Shown piece by piece: positions 25,453 through 35,871 of a stretch of 64,000 nt of DNA. Location of the stretch: contig NC_135549.1 in the NCBI RefSeq assembly GCF_964340395.1, forward strand, positions 3,354,501-3,418,500. The letters are read 5' to 3'. The notes beneath the pieces were generated by a model. The model saw only the letters and a list, made by a program, of their open reading frames with translations, did no database searches and had not been told where the DNA came from. The position numbers and the translations under genes were made by a program. The first letter of the stretch is position 1. The number at the start of each line of letters is the position of its first letter. The DNA comes from Glandiceps talaboti (Eukaryota > Hemichordata > Enteropneusta > Spengelidae).

Positions 25453-26439
25453 ATAAGTACATGCGGGTAAATTGACATTCATTGTAGGGAAGGTGGATTA
25501 AAAGTGATCATGATTATCCGCATCAATCGCCAAAATGTGTCCAGTTGTAATATTGTATCCTTGGAAATTTGCCTTACATCCGTTGTCATTGTCTCTTACT
25601 TTTAATACCTTATTTTCAAAACCTCTTTTAGAATCACACCTGAGCTCTACTAATCTCTTGGTTCAGACTATTTGGCTGATACTTCTATAACCACGATACC
25701 CGTCCGAATTTCCTTTTATTAACAATGGTCGATCATCTTTTTTATCAATATAACATTTTGTCCATGCACGGCGCGCAATGCCAAGAAAATTAGAAGATGT
25801 GCCTGTTTTTCTTTTCTAGTCGTAATATCCGGTCTCTTTCGAAGAAATAGTGACATCTGATTTTGAGAGGAGAATGAATCAACATGTGGAAGAGAAGGGA
25901 AACAGGTTGATTGGATGGCTGACATTAATTTCCTCTGTTTCGCCACGTATTAGCGATTTAACTTGACAGCATCCTGTATCCGTTACAGAAATATAATCAG
26001 CAAATCGAAAAGATATGTGCAGTTAACTATTACTGTAACACTCTGTTTTATCGTGAACTTTAACACTCCTGTTTACGACATGGGATTCCAATAATTCTAA
26101 ATAGTGTCAAATGTTGACACTCTGTCAATAGTACCTTTGATGGTTGGGGGGAATGAAGGTTTCCGATTTTATTTTCCAGACTCACTTCCTGTCAATTCCT
26201 CAATGTCGGAGAAACATAAACACAAGGTGGTCATGTGGATGACAAGTGAGTATTTATTTTTAATGTTTAAGTCATAAAGCAACCCTACTCTACCCTACAA
26301 CAACATATATTAAATCCTGTATTGTAACTCAATAAATTGCAAAACATCAAAAAATGTTTAAACTATTTGTTATTCTACATACTATTACAATAAAAGACTT
26401 GCTATATACGTTTTAGCTTTTGTAATTTATAGAGTTTAA
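25173..26439. other. Non-coding stretch with a GT tract
   Basis: A GT microsatellite lies at 25411-25452. The rest has no gene I can support. Confidence 0.5.
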
Positions 26440-26590
26440 TTTGAATTGAACTGAATTTTGTTTAACCAGAAACATAAGATAATAACAATACAAAAATATA
26501 ACAACAAACAATTCTGGAGAGGACCATGAAAATACTTCTCTGGAAACTAATCTAGCCCGTGGTCCTGGTAATCGTAAGAGAAATATACTA
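26440..26590 (-). mobile_element. Probable LINE-type 3' tail
   Basis: The minus strand reads CCAGGACCACGGGCTAGATT, then CAGAGAAGTATTTTCATGGT and CCTCTCCAGAATTG, and ends in AATTCAGTTCAATTCAAATT. The terminal AATTCAATTC-type repeat, preceded by a T-rich untranslated stretch, is common at the 3' ends of invertebrate non-LTR elements. The overlapping 119-codon frame is T-rich and membrane-like only because of composition. Confidence 0.4.
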
Positions 26591-27465
26591 ATTACAATAA
26601 TGTACATGAGGTACAAATAAAAAACAAATTTTACATTTTCTACATAAATATTCGAAAACGAAACAATACCGAAGTAAGAAAGACATAATATAGTAAAGAG
26701 AATGTCAAAACGAAAACACATGCAAACAAAGATATTTGCAAACATTTGCAAATTTGGTCGTTGTCGTTTCACATCGTTTCTTCATGTAGGAAAACATAGT
26801 AGTGTTAAGAATTAAAAAATCCAAAATAAATACCCATATGTCACCCATATCATAATGGCCACTTTAAAACGTATAGTCAAATGGTCGTTATTTGCGGAAG
26901 ACATTGTATTGAGTTTTCAGCATTTCAACACTGTCTATTATCAAATGTGTTTAAATGTCACTAACAAATAAATAAGTATAATAAATATTATTTCCTCCTA
27001 AAATGGAATTTCGTAATTCGTGATACTCCGAAACTATTTTCAGATGTACTTAAAATATATCTTATTTTTGTATCAGCCAGTCATACGAGTTCTTCTTCAA
27101 ACAGTTGTTCTTTTTTTGCTCAAAATATAACTTAAATATATAATGATTAAACTGGAAGCGCTACTTGCTGTTGGTGACCTCTTGTTAAAGGGAAGGCGTT
27201 AAAAAAATTTCCCGTAAGATACAACCTTCTCATAATTATGTTTAATGTGATTCTCATTCCCTGCTTAATCGACCGATTGATTTATTATACATAGTGTATT
27301 ATATAAATCCATCACAGATTGCACCAATTAACACCTGGCCCTTTCCGATAACGGATAACCCACCATGAATTATTTACGCCGCACTAACAATCTGTTTCTC
27401 CTTTAAACGTCGCCATCACTCACTCACAACGTTTCAACTCAAACGGTACGCGGTACACCAATGGT
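26591..27465. other. Non-coding AT-rich stretch
   Basis: I see nothing that can be supported as a gene or repeat. Confidence 0.5.
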
Positions 27466-28099
27466 TTACAGTTGTTTTCCGTAGACCGAGTCAAAACCAT
27501 TGAATGAACTATCAAGATCAGTGAGCCTGATCACTAGGTTTCATATTGAGATAGACACCATAAAGATAACACACAAACATCACTTACACTATGTGGGCTC
27601 TGTATTTAGTCAATGATATAAACAATAACAGCATGCATACTACAATACAAGGTATAATAGGTAGAAGTTCAAACAAAATCCATGGTCAGCAGCCAGTGAA
27701 AGTTGGTAGAATCTGTTAAAGTTTAGACACACACTCTCCCGATATTACCTAAAAATGTAGTCAATATACTGAAGCAGTTATCCTGTATATATGTTTTTTT
27801 CAATGATTATTTTTCTTCATTTTGTCAAATCGGCTGTAAACTGTCAGATTCTACCATCTTTCACTGGCTGGTTACCATGGATTTTGTTTGAACTTCAATA
27901 GATTATACCTTGTGTAGTAGTGTGCATGCTGTTACTGTTTATATCATTAACTAAACTTGATAAAGAGCCCACATTGTGTAAGTGATGTTTGTGTGTTATC
28001 ATTTTGGTGTCTATCTCAACCTTAAACCTTATTGCCAGGCTCACTGATCTTGATAGTTCATTTAATAGCTTTGACTCGGTCTACGAAAAACAGCTGTAA
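27466..28099. mobile_element. Foldback (long inverted repeat) element
   Basis: Two arms of about 255-260 bp face each other (about 27466-27722 and 27838-28099) across a loop of about 115 bp. The outer ends are TTACAGTTGTTTTCCGTAGA and its counterpart TCTACGAAAAACAGCTGTAA. Matching internal blocks include CACTTACACTATGTGGGCTC against GAGCCCACATTGTGTAAGTG, and CAAACAAAATCCATGG against CCATGGATTTTGTTTG. Arms differ by scattered substitutions and small indels. No coding capacity is seen and no clear target duplication was found. If transcribed, the RNA would fold into a long imperfect hairpin. Confidence 0.85.
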
Positions 28100-28365
28100 T
28101 GAATAAACACACAATTTCTTGCTACTTTTGAAACTATTTGCGTCTTCGTTTTCTGGTACAAAATTACATGTTACGAGTCTTTTATGAACATAATTAACCT
28201 ACACCAATACCAGTCATTTGCCAACGATTAATATCACATGTCCAATATGTTAAACCTCTCTACAGCGTCTATCTATGATTCAAAACTCATGCTTATATAG
28301 ACATAGTAGCAATAAGAAGATGTTATACATACATATTTTCCTGTAGGAATAGTGATCAGGATACA

Positions 28366-28368
<3 letters not shown>

Positions 28369-28452
<84 letters not shown>
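28369..28452. repeat. (AT)n microsatellite, left tract
   Basis: About 84 bp of pure AT. It is separated by a 67-bp non-repetitive island from a second AT tract of the same length. Confidence 0.97.
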
Positions 28453-28517
28453 CTCGGTGAGTATCAATCTGCTAAGACAGTGCTCTATACCGCAGTGGCA
28501 GAGCGTAATAGTTTTGT

Positions 28518-28519
<2 letters not shown>

Positions 28520-28602
<83 letters not shown>
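28520..28602. repeat. (AT)n microsatellite, right tract
   Basis: About 83 bp of pure AT, paired with the tract ending at 28452. The 67-bp island between them (ACTCGGTGAGTATC...GGCAGAGCGTAATAG) is unique within the window. Confidence 0.97.
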
Positions 28603-28604
<2 letters not shown>

Positions 28605-28901
28605 TGGACGAGAAATATTAATGTCAATCAGCTGTGTCTTTAACAATATCATAACTAGGCAAAGCCCATAAGCTTGCGCAGGGTAGATTCATTTGTGACC
28701 GGCTGCCTGGGCCAGGGTTCGTACACTTGATTTGGGTCATTTTCCAGGGGTGTTGACCATCAAAATTTATTTTATTGAATGACATCTAATTCTCTGACAT
28801 AGACAAGAAGTAAAGAAAGTCAACACTCTATGCAGTTGTTGGTTTCAAAAACCACCATAGCCATTAGATTAATATTGTTCATTTTGAATCAGCCAACTTA
28901 T

Positions 28902-28930
28902 CATAGACCCTCCACGAACGTTGGTCTTTG
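28902..28930. repeat. Degenerate copy of the CATAGACCCTCCACC palindrome
   Basis: CATAGACCCTCCACG is intact on the left. The right half (CGTTGGTCTTTGG) is a damaged version of GGTGGAGGGTCTATG. Flanking direct repeats are not evident. It belongs to the family seen at 35332, 45193 and 53496. Confidence 0.5.
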
Positions 28931-29099
28931 GACAAATGTTTTATTGACATGTTGCCGAACATCACGATTTCTGAATTCAACTCGATGATTTAGGAAATAA
29001 TGTTACTGTACCAACAAACATAGGAAAGCAGTTATTCTTTTTAGAACATGTAAAAAAATCAATTATCGACAATATAAATGTCAAAACCACACTTCCACA
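28931..29099. other. Non-coding spacer
   Basis: I see nothing specific in this short AT-rich stretch before the CpG-rich patch. Confidence 0.4.
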
Positions 29100-29470
29100 C
29101 CCCGGAAATTCAACTGCGCTGTGTCATCAGTTGTCCGTATCACGTACTGCCGTGCGTCAAACCAAATAGTGTATTAAACAATTTCTCCTAGTGGTACAGC
29201 GATGCCTCGATACTCGTTACAATGTTACGATAATCGTGCCAACAGGCCTACAATATTGCAATGCATGGCGATGTTTTGTCGCCTATGCTATAATTATGAC
29301 GATACAGTAGCGCGTGGAGGATGCACGTTAGCACGTAGTATATGGAAGGCGCATGCGTAGTCACTGCGCGCCGCAATGCATCCGTGGGAGAACCACCAAT
29401 TTTTTTCGCGTAGTATATACGACGCGCATGCGTACTAGTCTTTTAGCCGCTGCGCGAGCTATTATCAAAT
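29100..29470. promoter_or_regulatory. CpG-rich, promoter-like patch with two NRF-1-type motifs
   Basis: In an otherwise CpG-poor neighbourhood this patch is dense in CpG. It carries two copies of GCGCATGCGT (29349-29358 and 29424-29433), the core of the NRF-1 binding palindrome. Each is preceded by CGTAGTATAT, so the motif lies in a diverged 75-bp direct repeat. GCGCGCCG and GCTGCGCGAGC flank them. In animals NRF-1 sites mark TATA-less, often bidirectional promoters. Motifs are seen; promoter function is inference. No convincing first exon was found on either side. Confidence 0.4.
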
Positions 29471-29771
29471 GAACTTTAAGAACAATACATTTTCCTTACC
29501 TTCATAAGAACACGTTCTAAGTATGTTTCTATGGTGATGGTAATAACGAAGGTAATAACGAAGATTAGTATCAAGTAGTATAAGGGATAGGGATGCTTTT
29601 AATTTGCATCTGGAAGAGAGTCGCAGTGGAAACCATGACTTGCTATTGTATCAATTGCTCTTAACAAAGAGGACTTGAAGTGGCGAGGTTTAGTTGAGAA
29701 AAATAGGTACGGGATATTCATTTCTTCTTCACAATAACAGCAGCTTTATTTGTTTGTCATAAAGCATTTGC
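29471..29771. other. Non-coding spacer
   Basis: AT-rich sequence with a local GGTAATAACGAA duplication near 29540. No gene is seen. Confidence 0.4.
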
Positions 29772-30033
29772 CGAATTATTTATATTTAAAAATTATTTTA
29801 TATTTAAAATTATTTTATTTAAAATGATTGTCTATCCCGAGGAGAGATACCTTCTCACACATCTCCACTGTATCTGCTATTTATAGAGGTTTGCATGTGT
29901 ATATATGTATGAACAAAGTCCTTGTGCATCTTTCCTGAAAGGGGATATTGAATTGCGTAGTTGAAATGACATATTATAGATGAATTATTTATATTTAAAA
30001 ATTATTTTATATTTAAAATTATTTTATTTAAAA
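29772..30033. repeat. Direct duplication of a 53-bp AT-rich block
   Basis: GAATTATTTATATTTAAAAA and what follows, to TTATTTAAAAT, occurs identically at about 29773-29825 and 29981-30033. It is separated by about 155 bp of unrelated sequence (TGATTGTCTATCCCGAGG...TATTATAGAT). Each block is itself built from TTATTTTATATTTAAAA-like subrepeats. Confidence 0.85.
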
Positions 30034-31069
30034 TCTACTCATTGAATGTTTAAATCAACCATATGTATATCAAATTTAATTTAATAGAAGAGTATAGTGT
30101 TATATATTTCCTCCAACAAAGTCGTTAAACCTGACTGCCGTAAAGCTGTTGTGCTCAAATCTAAATTTGGTCTGGTTTAAATTGTTGTAGGAAAATGCCT
30201 TTATACAAGAGGATGTTTTCAATTATGCAAATATTTCTAATTTACAATCCACAGGAAATTCAGAAGTGGGTAATTTTGTCATTTTAATTCTGATATTAGA
30301 ATGTAAAAACAGTATTGCAACAAGATCAAATACGTTTTAGAACCATGTCAGACTTGTCAGACAATGGCAAAATCACTTAGGTAACAAGGAATCAAATCTT
30401 TACTTTTCGTATTGGTTTTGGGGAAGTCGCAAAGGGGTTGGTGCGCTAGCAATTCAATTCTATCTCAAAACAAACCGTTAGACAGCAATACCTTCCCTTA
30501 ACATTTCATACATCCGTCTTTGGATAAATTCAACCAGATTCATTTAATGGCGAGCGAAACCCCCATCACCTAAGACAACTTGCAATTAGACTGAGACAAA
30601 ACATTTCCACTTACAAGATGTATTCTGATTTAATCTCGTATAATTTTATGTACTTATGCAATCTTTATACTTTTTGATTTGTTTCTGTATATGTGTTATG
30701 GGCCTATGGCCTCTAAATGCGAAATAAACTTGTAAAACATTATCCAAATATGTGTGCAATGCGACATCAGCTTTAGCAATAGGGTACATGTATGCTACAC
30801 AATAACCATTTGATATTTCTAACGATTGTGGCTGATTGACATAGATTGAAAATTGATGATAAACATTTTACGTTTAGAAGTCATACTGCATGTTACGTAG
30901 GTGTTGCACCATTCATAGGCAAATACCCTTTCAAGTATACGGTATCATTTACTTCATTTCCAATATTGATAATATTCCTGCCTACTCCAGCAGAATTGTA
31001 GATGATTACTATTATTTCCTACATCCCACTCTAACTTGTTCATTTTTATGTTGTTTTGAGCAAGGGAGC
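30034..31069. other. Non-coding stretch with a LINE-like tail
   Basis: No gene. At about 30560-30740 the plus strand reads like a LINE 3' end: a T-rich untranslated stretch, then GTGTTATGGGCCTATGGCCT and CTAAATGCGAAATAAACTTG. That terminal layout is common for CR1-like tails. No coding part is present. Confidence 0.4.
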
Positions 31070-31711
31070 ATTCAGTAATTACTGGGGGGGGCAGAGGTAT
31101 TAGGGTGATCACTTTTTACAAATTGGTCCTCGGGGAGGGCCATATTTTAGAGAATGGGTTTTTTTAAAATAATTTTACTCACTTCTTATCTAACTGTGCA
31201 TTATTTTGCTAAATTATTTTGACATGATACCACCACTGCCATCAGTTCCAGAGCCTACTACTACTATATCTCACCACTGCCATCATTGCAAAGTAATAAT
31301 CCATTGTAATTGTAATATATCAGAGAGAAATGCAGTGAATTAACTGTTAGTTGTGGTGTGAGTAGAGGACTGGTCTTCAGCTCGACCAATTACATCCAAA
31401 CACATGCATTAATTTGATACAAACACCAACAAATACCTTTAAAAACTATCAGAGGTGGGATCTTACTACAGAAGAAATCCCTGTCTCTAGTGGGATTTGA
31501 ACCCAGGAAATCCTGACTACTACGCCATAGGTGATGTTACATGTAAAAGATGTATTTCATTGAAATATTTGAACAGGGTGAGGGTCATATTTTAGAGAAA
31601 GGGAATAAGGGAGGGTCACTGTTTAGCATAACGTACTAGGAGAGGGGCACATTTTATGTCACAGACCGGGCTTGATTCCTAGCCCTTCCCCCTTGTGATT
31701 ACTGAAGACTC
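31070..31711. repeat. Dispersed repeat with GGGAGGGTCATATTTTAG modules, copy A
   Basis: It starts AGTAATTACTGGGGGGG and ends CCCCCTTGTGATTACTGAA, so the ends are inverted with respect to each other. Near both ends it carries modules of the form GAGGG(C/T)CATATTTTAGAGAA. A homologous copy at 51520-52175 shares the same end modules and a similar middle (CTGGTCTTCAGCTC against CTGGCCCTCAGCTC). No coding capacity is seen. Confidence 0.65.
31485..31535 (-). other. tRNA-like B-box segment
   Basis: On the minus strand, TGGCGTAGTAGTCAGG is followed by TTTCCTGGGTTCAAATCCCA. GGTTCAAATCC is a perfect RNA polymerase III B box in a T-arm-like context. The A-box-like TGGCGTAGTAG is only about 12 nt from it, too close for a tRNA. 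It is therefore a SINE-head or tRNA-relic candidate and not a working tRNA gene. Confidence 0.35.
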
Positions 31712-33027
31712 CCTACGTGTAAACTGTTACTATGTGGTAAATACCGGTCTAGATTTTAATTTGGTTTTGTTTAAAAAGCATCGATTCTGTACAATAGAGT
31801 CCTGAAAGTTTACAATTATTAATATATCAAATTGACTAGTGATTAAAAATATAAAGAATTTGGTTAATGAGATCGCTAGGCCAAAAAAAAACGTTCTCTC
31901 ACGAAAATCATCTCCTACATCATGATTCTTATCTTAAAAATCATTCTTCAGGATAAAGATGCAGGGCTTACATAGAGAACAATTCCAATTGGCATTATTT
32001 TTTATTTATGAATATTTTGCTGTATTTAGAAAAATATAGGAAATGCGTGAATGCTTCGAGTTTGTGATGTTAGCGCACGATGCTACACTTCAATGATTAT
32101 TATTCCCAACGGAGATATTGCCAGAAAGGGTTAGCGCCAAAGATTTAACACAGCGTAAGGCAAAACTGTTTAAGCGTATATCGAGTGTGTGTACTCGTGA
32201 ATGCATGGCAAGTAGTACTGAAATAGCCTTAATCACATGGACAGTACTTTAAATCAAACTGTTGAGTCATGCAGGTAGATGGCTTAGGGTGCCCCTTAGC
32301 AGATTGAATACTTCATCAAGTAACTGTACTGAATACTGTTATCAAGCTGGCTATCTTTAAAATATTACATACATCTATCACAATCCACGAGGTCAACACT
32401 GACACGGCTACAGCATACCTCTGAATCTCCACTTTCTTTCTTGACGTTATGGGGGTGATTGTTCATAAATTGTATCTTCTATAAATCACTTCAAGGAATA
32501 AAAGTGCCCATGTCCATGGTCCACGCGTCCGGCCATTACCAGCCATATATCTGATACCCATTACTAAATTTCAACCAAACCTGGCACAAATGTCACACAC
32601 CATTACCATACGGTGTATATATGCACATTACTTTTGTGACCATGATCTCCGAAAATGGCATTAATGTGTGAAATAAAAATGCACATTTTGCCTCTTACCT
32701 CCAAAGCTTTAATATACAAAGACGCCATTCAAGTGTCTAACCTCATTATTACTGATGAGCTGATAATGAGTCCTAGTCCTTTGACCCTGACCTTCCTCTT
32801 CAAAGCCAATAGCAGAAATGTGTCTTACAACCATAAGTCAAGAAGTCAAATAGGCAGTGTCTACACACATCTTATCAGAGGCTCTTTTATACTTTGACCT
32901 CGCCCTCCATCTTCAAGTTCAAATACGAATTGCTCTATTACTTTGGAAGTTTTGTACCTAGAGTCACCAAACAAGTGTCCGTGCCTATAGAAAGTTATTT
33001 TTCAAGACAAACACTAAGCTTTGATAT
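31712..33027. other. Non-coding stretch with a degenerate GGTCA-type tandem repeat
   Basis: No gene is supported. 32755-33000 holds two diverged units of about 115 bp. Each contains TTTGACC(C/T)...CTTC, a Leu/Pro-poor interior and GTGTC(C/T), as in TCCTTTGACCCTGACCTTCC and ACTTTGACCTCGCCCTCC. Confidence 0.45.
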
Positions 33028-33241
33028 TATACATTGCACTCTAAGTATTCCGGGAAAATGAATTTGGCTAAATCACGCCATCAGATGTTAATGCTGGAGT
33101 GTATTGCTCTACGCTTGAGGAATCTGATCAATATTCAACGTCGGGTTCTGGCGAAAACGGGTTTTGAAGTTGACCTTCTGGTTCGACCATAATGGCTTTG
33201 CATGTAAAGATACACTGACGAATGCGTTTGTGTTCCCGAAG

Positions 33242-33284
33242 TGACGTCATAAAGTTCCAAATCCTGTCCTATCCATATGCAAAT
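33242..33284. promoter_or_regulatory. Full CRE and POU octamer close together
   Basis: TGACGTCA (33242-33249, perfect palindromic CREB/ATF site) lies 27 bp before ATGCAAAT (33277-33284, perfect octamer). Both are short and could occur by chance. No transcription unit is recognisable nearby. Confidence 0.3.
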
Positions 33285-33578
33285 GAGAGGTACTTACCTG
33301 AAGGTGCTCTGTGGCTGAGCCAAGAGTGCCTCATTTTTCGCGCAATTTCTCGTGTTAGAATTATATTGTACTATTACAAACCCGATTTCCTTTATTTTTA
33401 TGGCAAAATAAACATAATTACGAAAAAAAGTATGTACCTTTGCATGTACACTTTAATCTTCAAGGTCAAATTCGAAATTGTTCAATAAGGCGAAAAAATC
33501 CAAAAATGTTTGTTTTCGAAAGCATGACTTCGGTAAATAGGTCGGTATTTTATTTTGGTTTATTTATTTATTTTTATC

Positions 33579-33732
<154 letters not shown>

Positions 33733-33889
33733 AGACTACTGTTTAGATTCAACTTACGGTCTAAAAAGACATGGAATGTGATTTTAAAGAAAGGTTGACA
33801 ACCATGCATTACTCACATATTGCAACTTTAAGAATGAACACGATTTAAAAGATGTGACCTGGCGTGATGTCAAAATAAGGCAACTAACA

Positions 33890-34155
33890 ATATCATGAAT
33901 TATGCAAGAAATTTAGCTCTGCATCTTTTGAAATCCCAGTAAAAGTTAGTTGTCGAAAAAGTTGTCCAAATCCCTTCTAGCTATTCTCAGTACAGGAAAG
34001 CTTGCCATTCTCGACTTCACTCGGCCTTCACGATCCCCTAATACACACTCTGGATACACTCATTTCCACGGCATATAATAAACAAATATTCAAAACCTAG
34101 TAACATTACTTGTACGCATCGAAACGTTTTATATATTTCATGTTAAGCATGAATA
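33890..34155. repeat. Dispersed repeat, copy A (partner at 42805)
   Basis: It shares a long collinear stretch with 42805-43080. Shared words include GCAAGAAAT(T/A)TAGCTCT, AAAGTTAGTTGTC, CAGAGGAAAGCTTGCCAT-type, CTCGACTTCACT and GATCCCCTA. The partner is preceded by CCTTCCGTAAGGG, a word also seen at the edge of the octamer-bearing family. Confidence 0.75.
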
Positions 34156-34197
34156 TTCATGGGTGTTTACAAAAACCTAATCAGTCTTAGCCTTTGA

Positions 34198-34244
<47 letters not shown>

Positions 34245-34333
34245 CGATGACGATGATGATGATGATGATGATGATGACGACGATAATCATGATGATGATG
34301 ATGATGGTGATGGTGGTGGTGGTGGTGGTGATG
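34198..34333. repeat. (GAT)n / (GGT)n trinucleotide microsatellite
   Basis: About 135 bp of GAT with GAC variants and a GGT stretch at the right end. The Ile-rich minus-strand frame across it is an artefact. Confidence 0.95.
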
Positions 34334-34561
34334 AGAGACAGACACACAAACTCCCTAATATATAAGTTATAACCCTGCTCAGTGAAATATACAGCCTTCA
34401 GTCTCTGATGATATACTTGTAAGGTTTTATATCCTATTTTTCTCAAAATTACTGTTATTCAGTGTATATGTAAGAGACGGCTCTTTCAAATTATATAACC
34501 TTACTACCTAAGCTAAGCTGGTATTTGCAATTTTCCCGGAATACTTAGAGTGCAATGTATA

Positions 34562-35182
34562 AATCAGTTATGGTTACATTCATTGCTATCAGCAAGACCT
34601 ACCCATTTGACCTTTTACACATTAAATCTAGCTTTCTGACGTACTTTTATAAGCTTATGTAATTCTCTGAAATGAGAAATATTTGATTAGGTTGATTAGA
34701 AGATATGAAAAGTGAACAAAATTGAGATAATTTGACTCCTCCAATTTCTGACTCAGTTCTGACATTATTACATCATAAACCCCTACGTTTTTACAAGGAT
34801 ATCACTCTTTTTATTAGGCATGATGTATAGCTTCCTCATCTTTGATGATCGTAAATGTATTTTACACAGCTGAGCATTCATGCGGTATAATTTATTAGAT
34901 TACCAATGTCATTTGTAAGTGTGTACAAAATACATTATTTTACTAGATTGTTGTTATCTATTTCTAGGAAAAGACGCGTTTGAGCAGCAAATATGAATAC
35001 TGAAGCTGGTCTTCCTTGAAAAGTAACTTTTTGTTAAATAAGACGACATTAACAAGTAAATTATATGTCACCTGTCACCAATCTTGCATTCAGATAGGTC
35101 GAGAGCCTTACAGATATGCAGGTGTATTTTTCACCAACAGCCGTATTTTTGCTTGTTGTGTGACATGATCACTGCACGTTCC
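34562..35182. other. Non-coding stretch
   Basis: I see no gene or repeat that can be delimited. Confidence 0.45.
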
Positions 35183-35599
35183 CTAGTAGACAACTAGAAA
35201 TTCAGCTATAACCAAATTTCCGATGCCACATTTATTGTTAACCATACAAAATATCATCGTTGTATACATTGTAACTATTTCTAGTGGTCTGGGATTGTAA
35301 CAATCCTTTGGAACAGTACGTTTCGTATCACCATAGACCCTCCTTGGTGGCGGGTCTATGTTGTCAGAGCTGAGGAAATCGTCAAAAATTTCCACACAGA
35401 ATGGCGAAAGTCCATTGACGGTGAACGCGCAGTCGTCACGCGATCGTAAACATAAATTCCTAAATTTATTAACGATATCAAAATTACCGCCACAAAGGGT
35501 GCAATTTTGCTTAACTAGAACAACAAAGCATATCACGAACATTTCTGTACATTTAATAGAATAGTACAGTAGGCAAAACAATGACGAACTCATTGACAT
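35183..35599 (-). CDS. Candidate first exon or gene fragment, unknown protein with CxxC motif
   Basis: The minus strand is open for 138 codons from an ATG-type start (MSMSSSLFCLLYYSIKC). The part that looks most protein-like is QNCTLCGGNFDIVNKFRNLC, followed by RSRDDCAFTVNGLSPFCVEI and FDDFLSSDN. CTLCGG with later Cys residues is reminiscent of small zinc-binding N-terminal domains, but I do not recognise a family. An acceptor-like TTTGTTGTTCTAG lies just before codon VKQNC, so the real exon may start there. The distal third is occupied by the 29-bp CATAGACCC palindrome at 35332, which would interrupt any ancestral frame. A CCAAT/CRE/octamer patch lies directly upstream (35636-35760). Status is uncertain: exon, pseudogene or chance. 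Confidence 0.3.
   Translation of the reverse strand: MSMSSSLFCLLYYSIKCTEMFVICFVVLVKQNCTLCGGNFDIVNKFRNLCLRSRDDCAFTVNGLSPFCVEIFDDFLSSDNIDPPPRRVYGDTKRTVPKDCYNPRPLEIVTMYTTMIFCMVNNKCGIGNLVIAEFLVVY
35332..35360. repeat. Short palindromic insert CATAGACCCTCC...GGGTCTATG
   Basis: A 29-bp near-palindrome of CATAGACCC(G/T)CC arms around a CTTGG-like centre. It belongs to the family at 28902, 45193 and 53496. No flanking direct repeat is evident here. Confidence 0.75.
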
Positions 35600-35635
35600 T
35601 GTTCAGCTGAAGGTTATTTTTGAATGTCACGGATT

Positions 35636-35760
35636 GATATGCAAATAGTAAACATTACGTCATACGACAGAGCAAACGCGCTCTGATTGGATGATAATGT
35701 TAAGGCTGATGATATGTAAACAACGACAATATGTAAACAGTCGCAAGTAACGTATAAGTA
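35636..35760 (-). promoter_or_regulatory. Promoter-like patch: CCAAT box, CRE, octamer
   Basis: Read on the minus strand, in order: ATCCAATCAGAGCG (CCAAT box, plus coordinates about 35680-35692), TGACGTAA (CRE-like, about 35656-35663) and ATTTGCAT (perfect octamer, 35639-35646). An ATG follows about 40 bp further on. AGAGC...GCTCT forms a small inverted repeat, and ATATGTAAAC occurs twice upstream. The order CCAAT then octamer close to a start resembles vertebrate-type histone and snRNA promoters, but the open frame downstream is not a histone. Motifs are seen; function is inference. Confidence 0.35.
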
Positions 35761-35871
35761 TGTTGTTTGCCAAATACTGTTCCACATTTTGTCATTTTGC
35801 CCGTATAATGGCTCGCCCTCCAATAATTAAATAAATATTATATAGAAATCATAATTTTTTATAATAATCAT

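Noticed and set aside
26413-26772. 119-codon minus-strand hydrophobic frame
   Set aside because: Apparent membrane segments follow from T-rich composition in what looks like a LINE 3' untranslated region.
31485-31535. tRNA gene on the minus strand
   Set aside because: The B box is perfect, but the A-box-like word is only about 12 nt away and no cloverleaf can be drawn. It is kept only as a tRNA-like segment.
34177-34446. Ile-rich minus-strand frame
   Set aside because: It is a translation of the GAT/GAC microsatellite.
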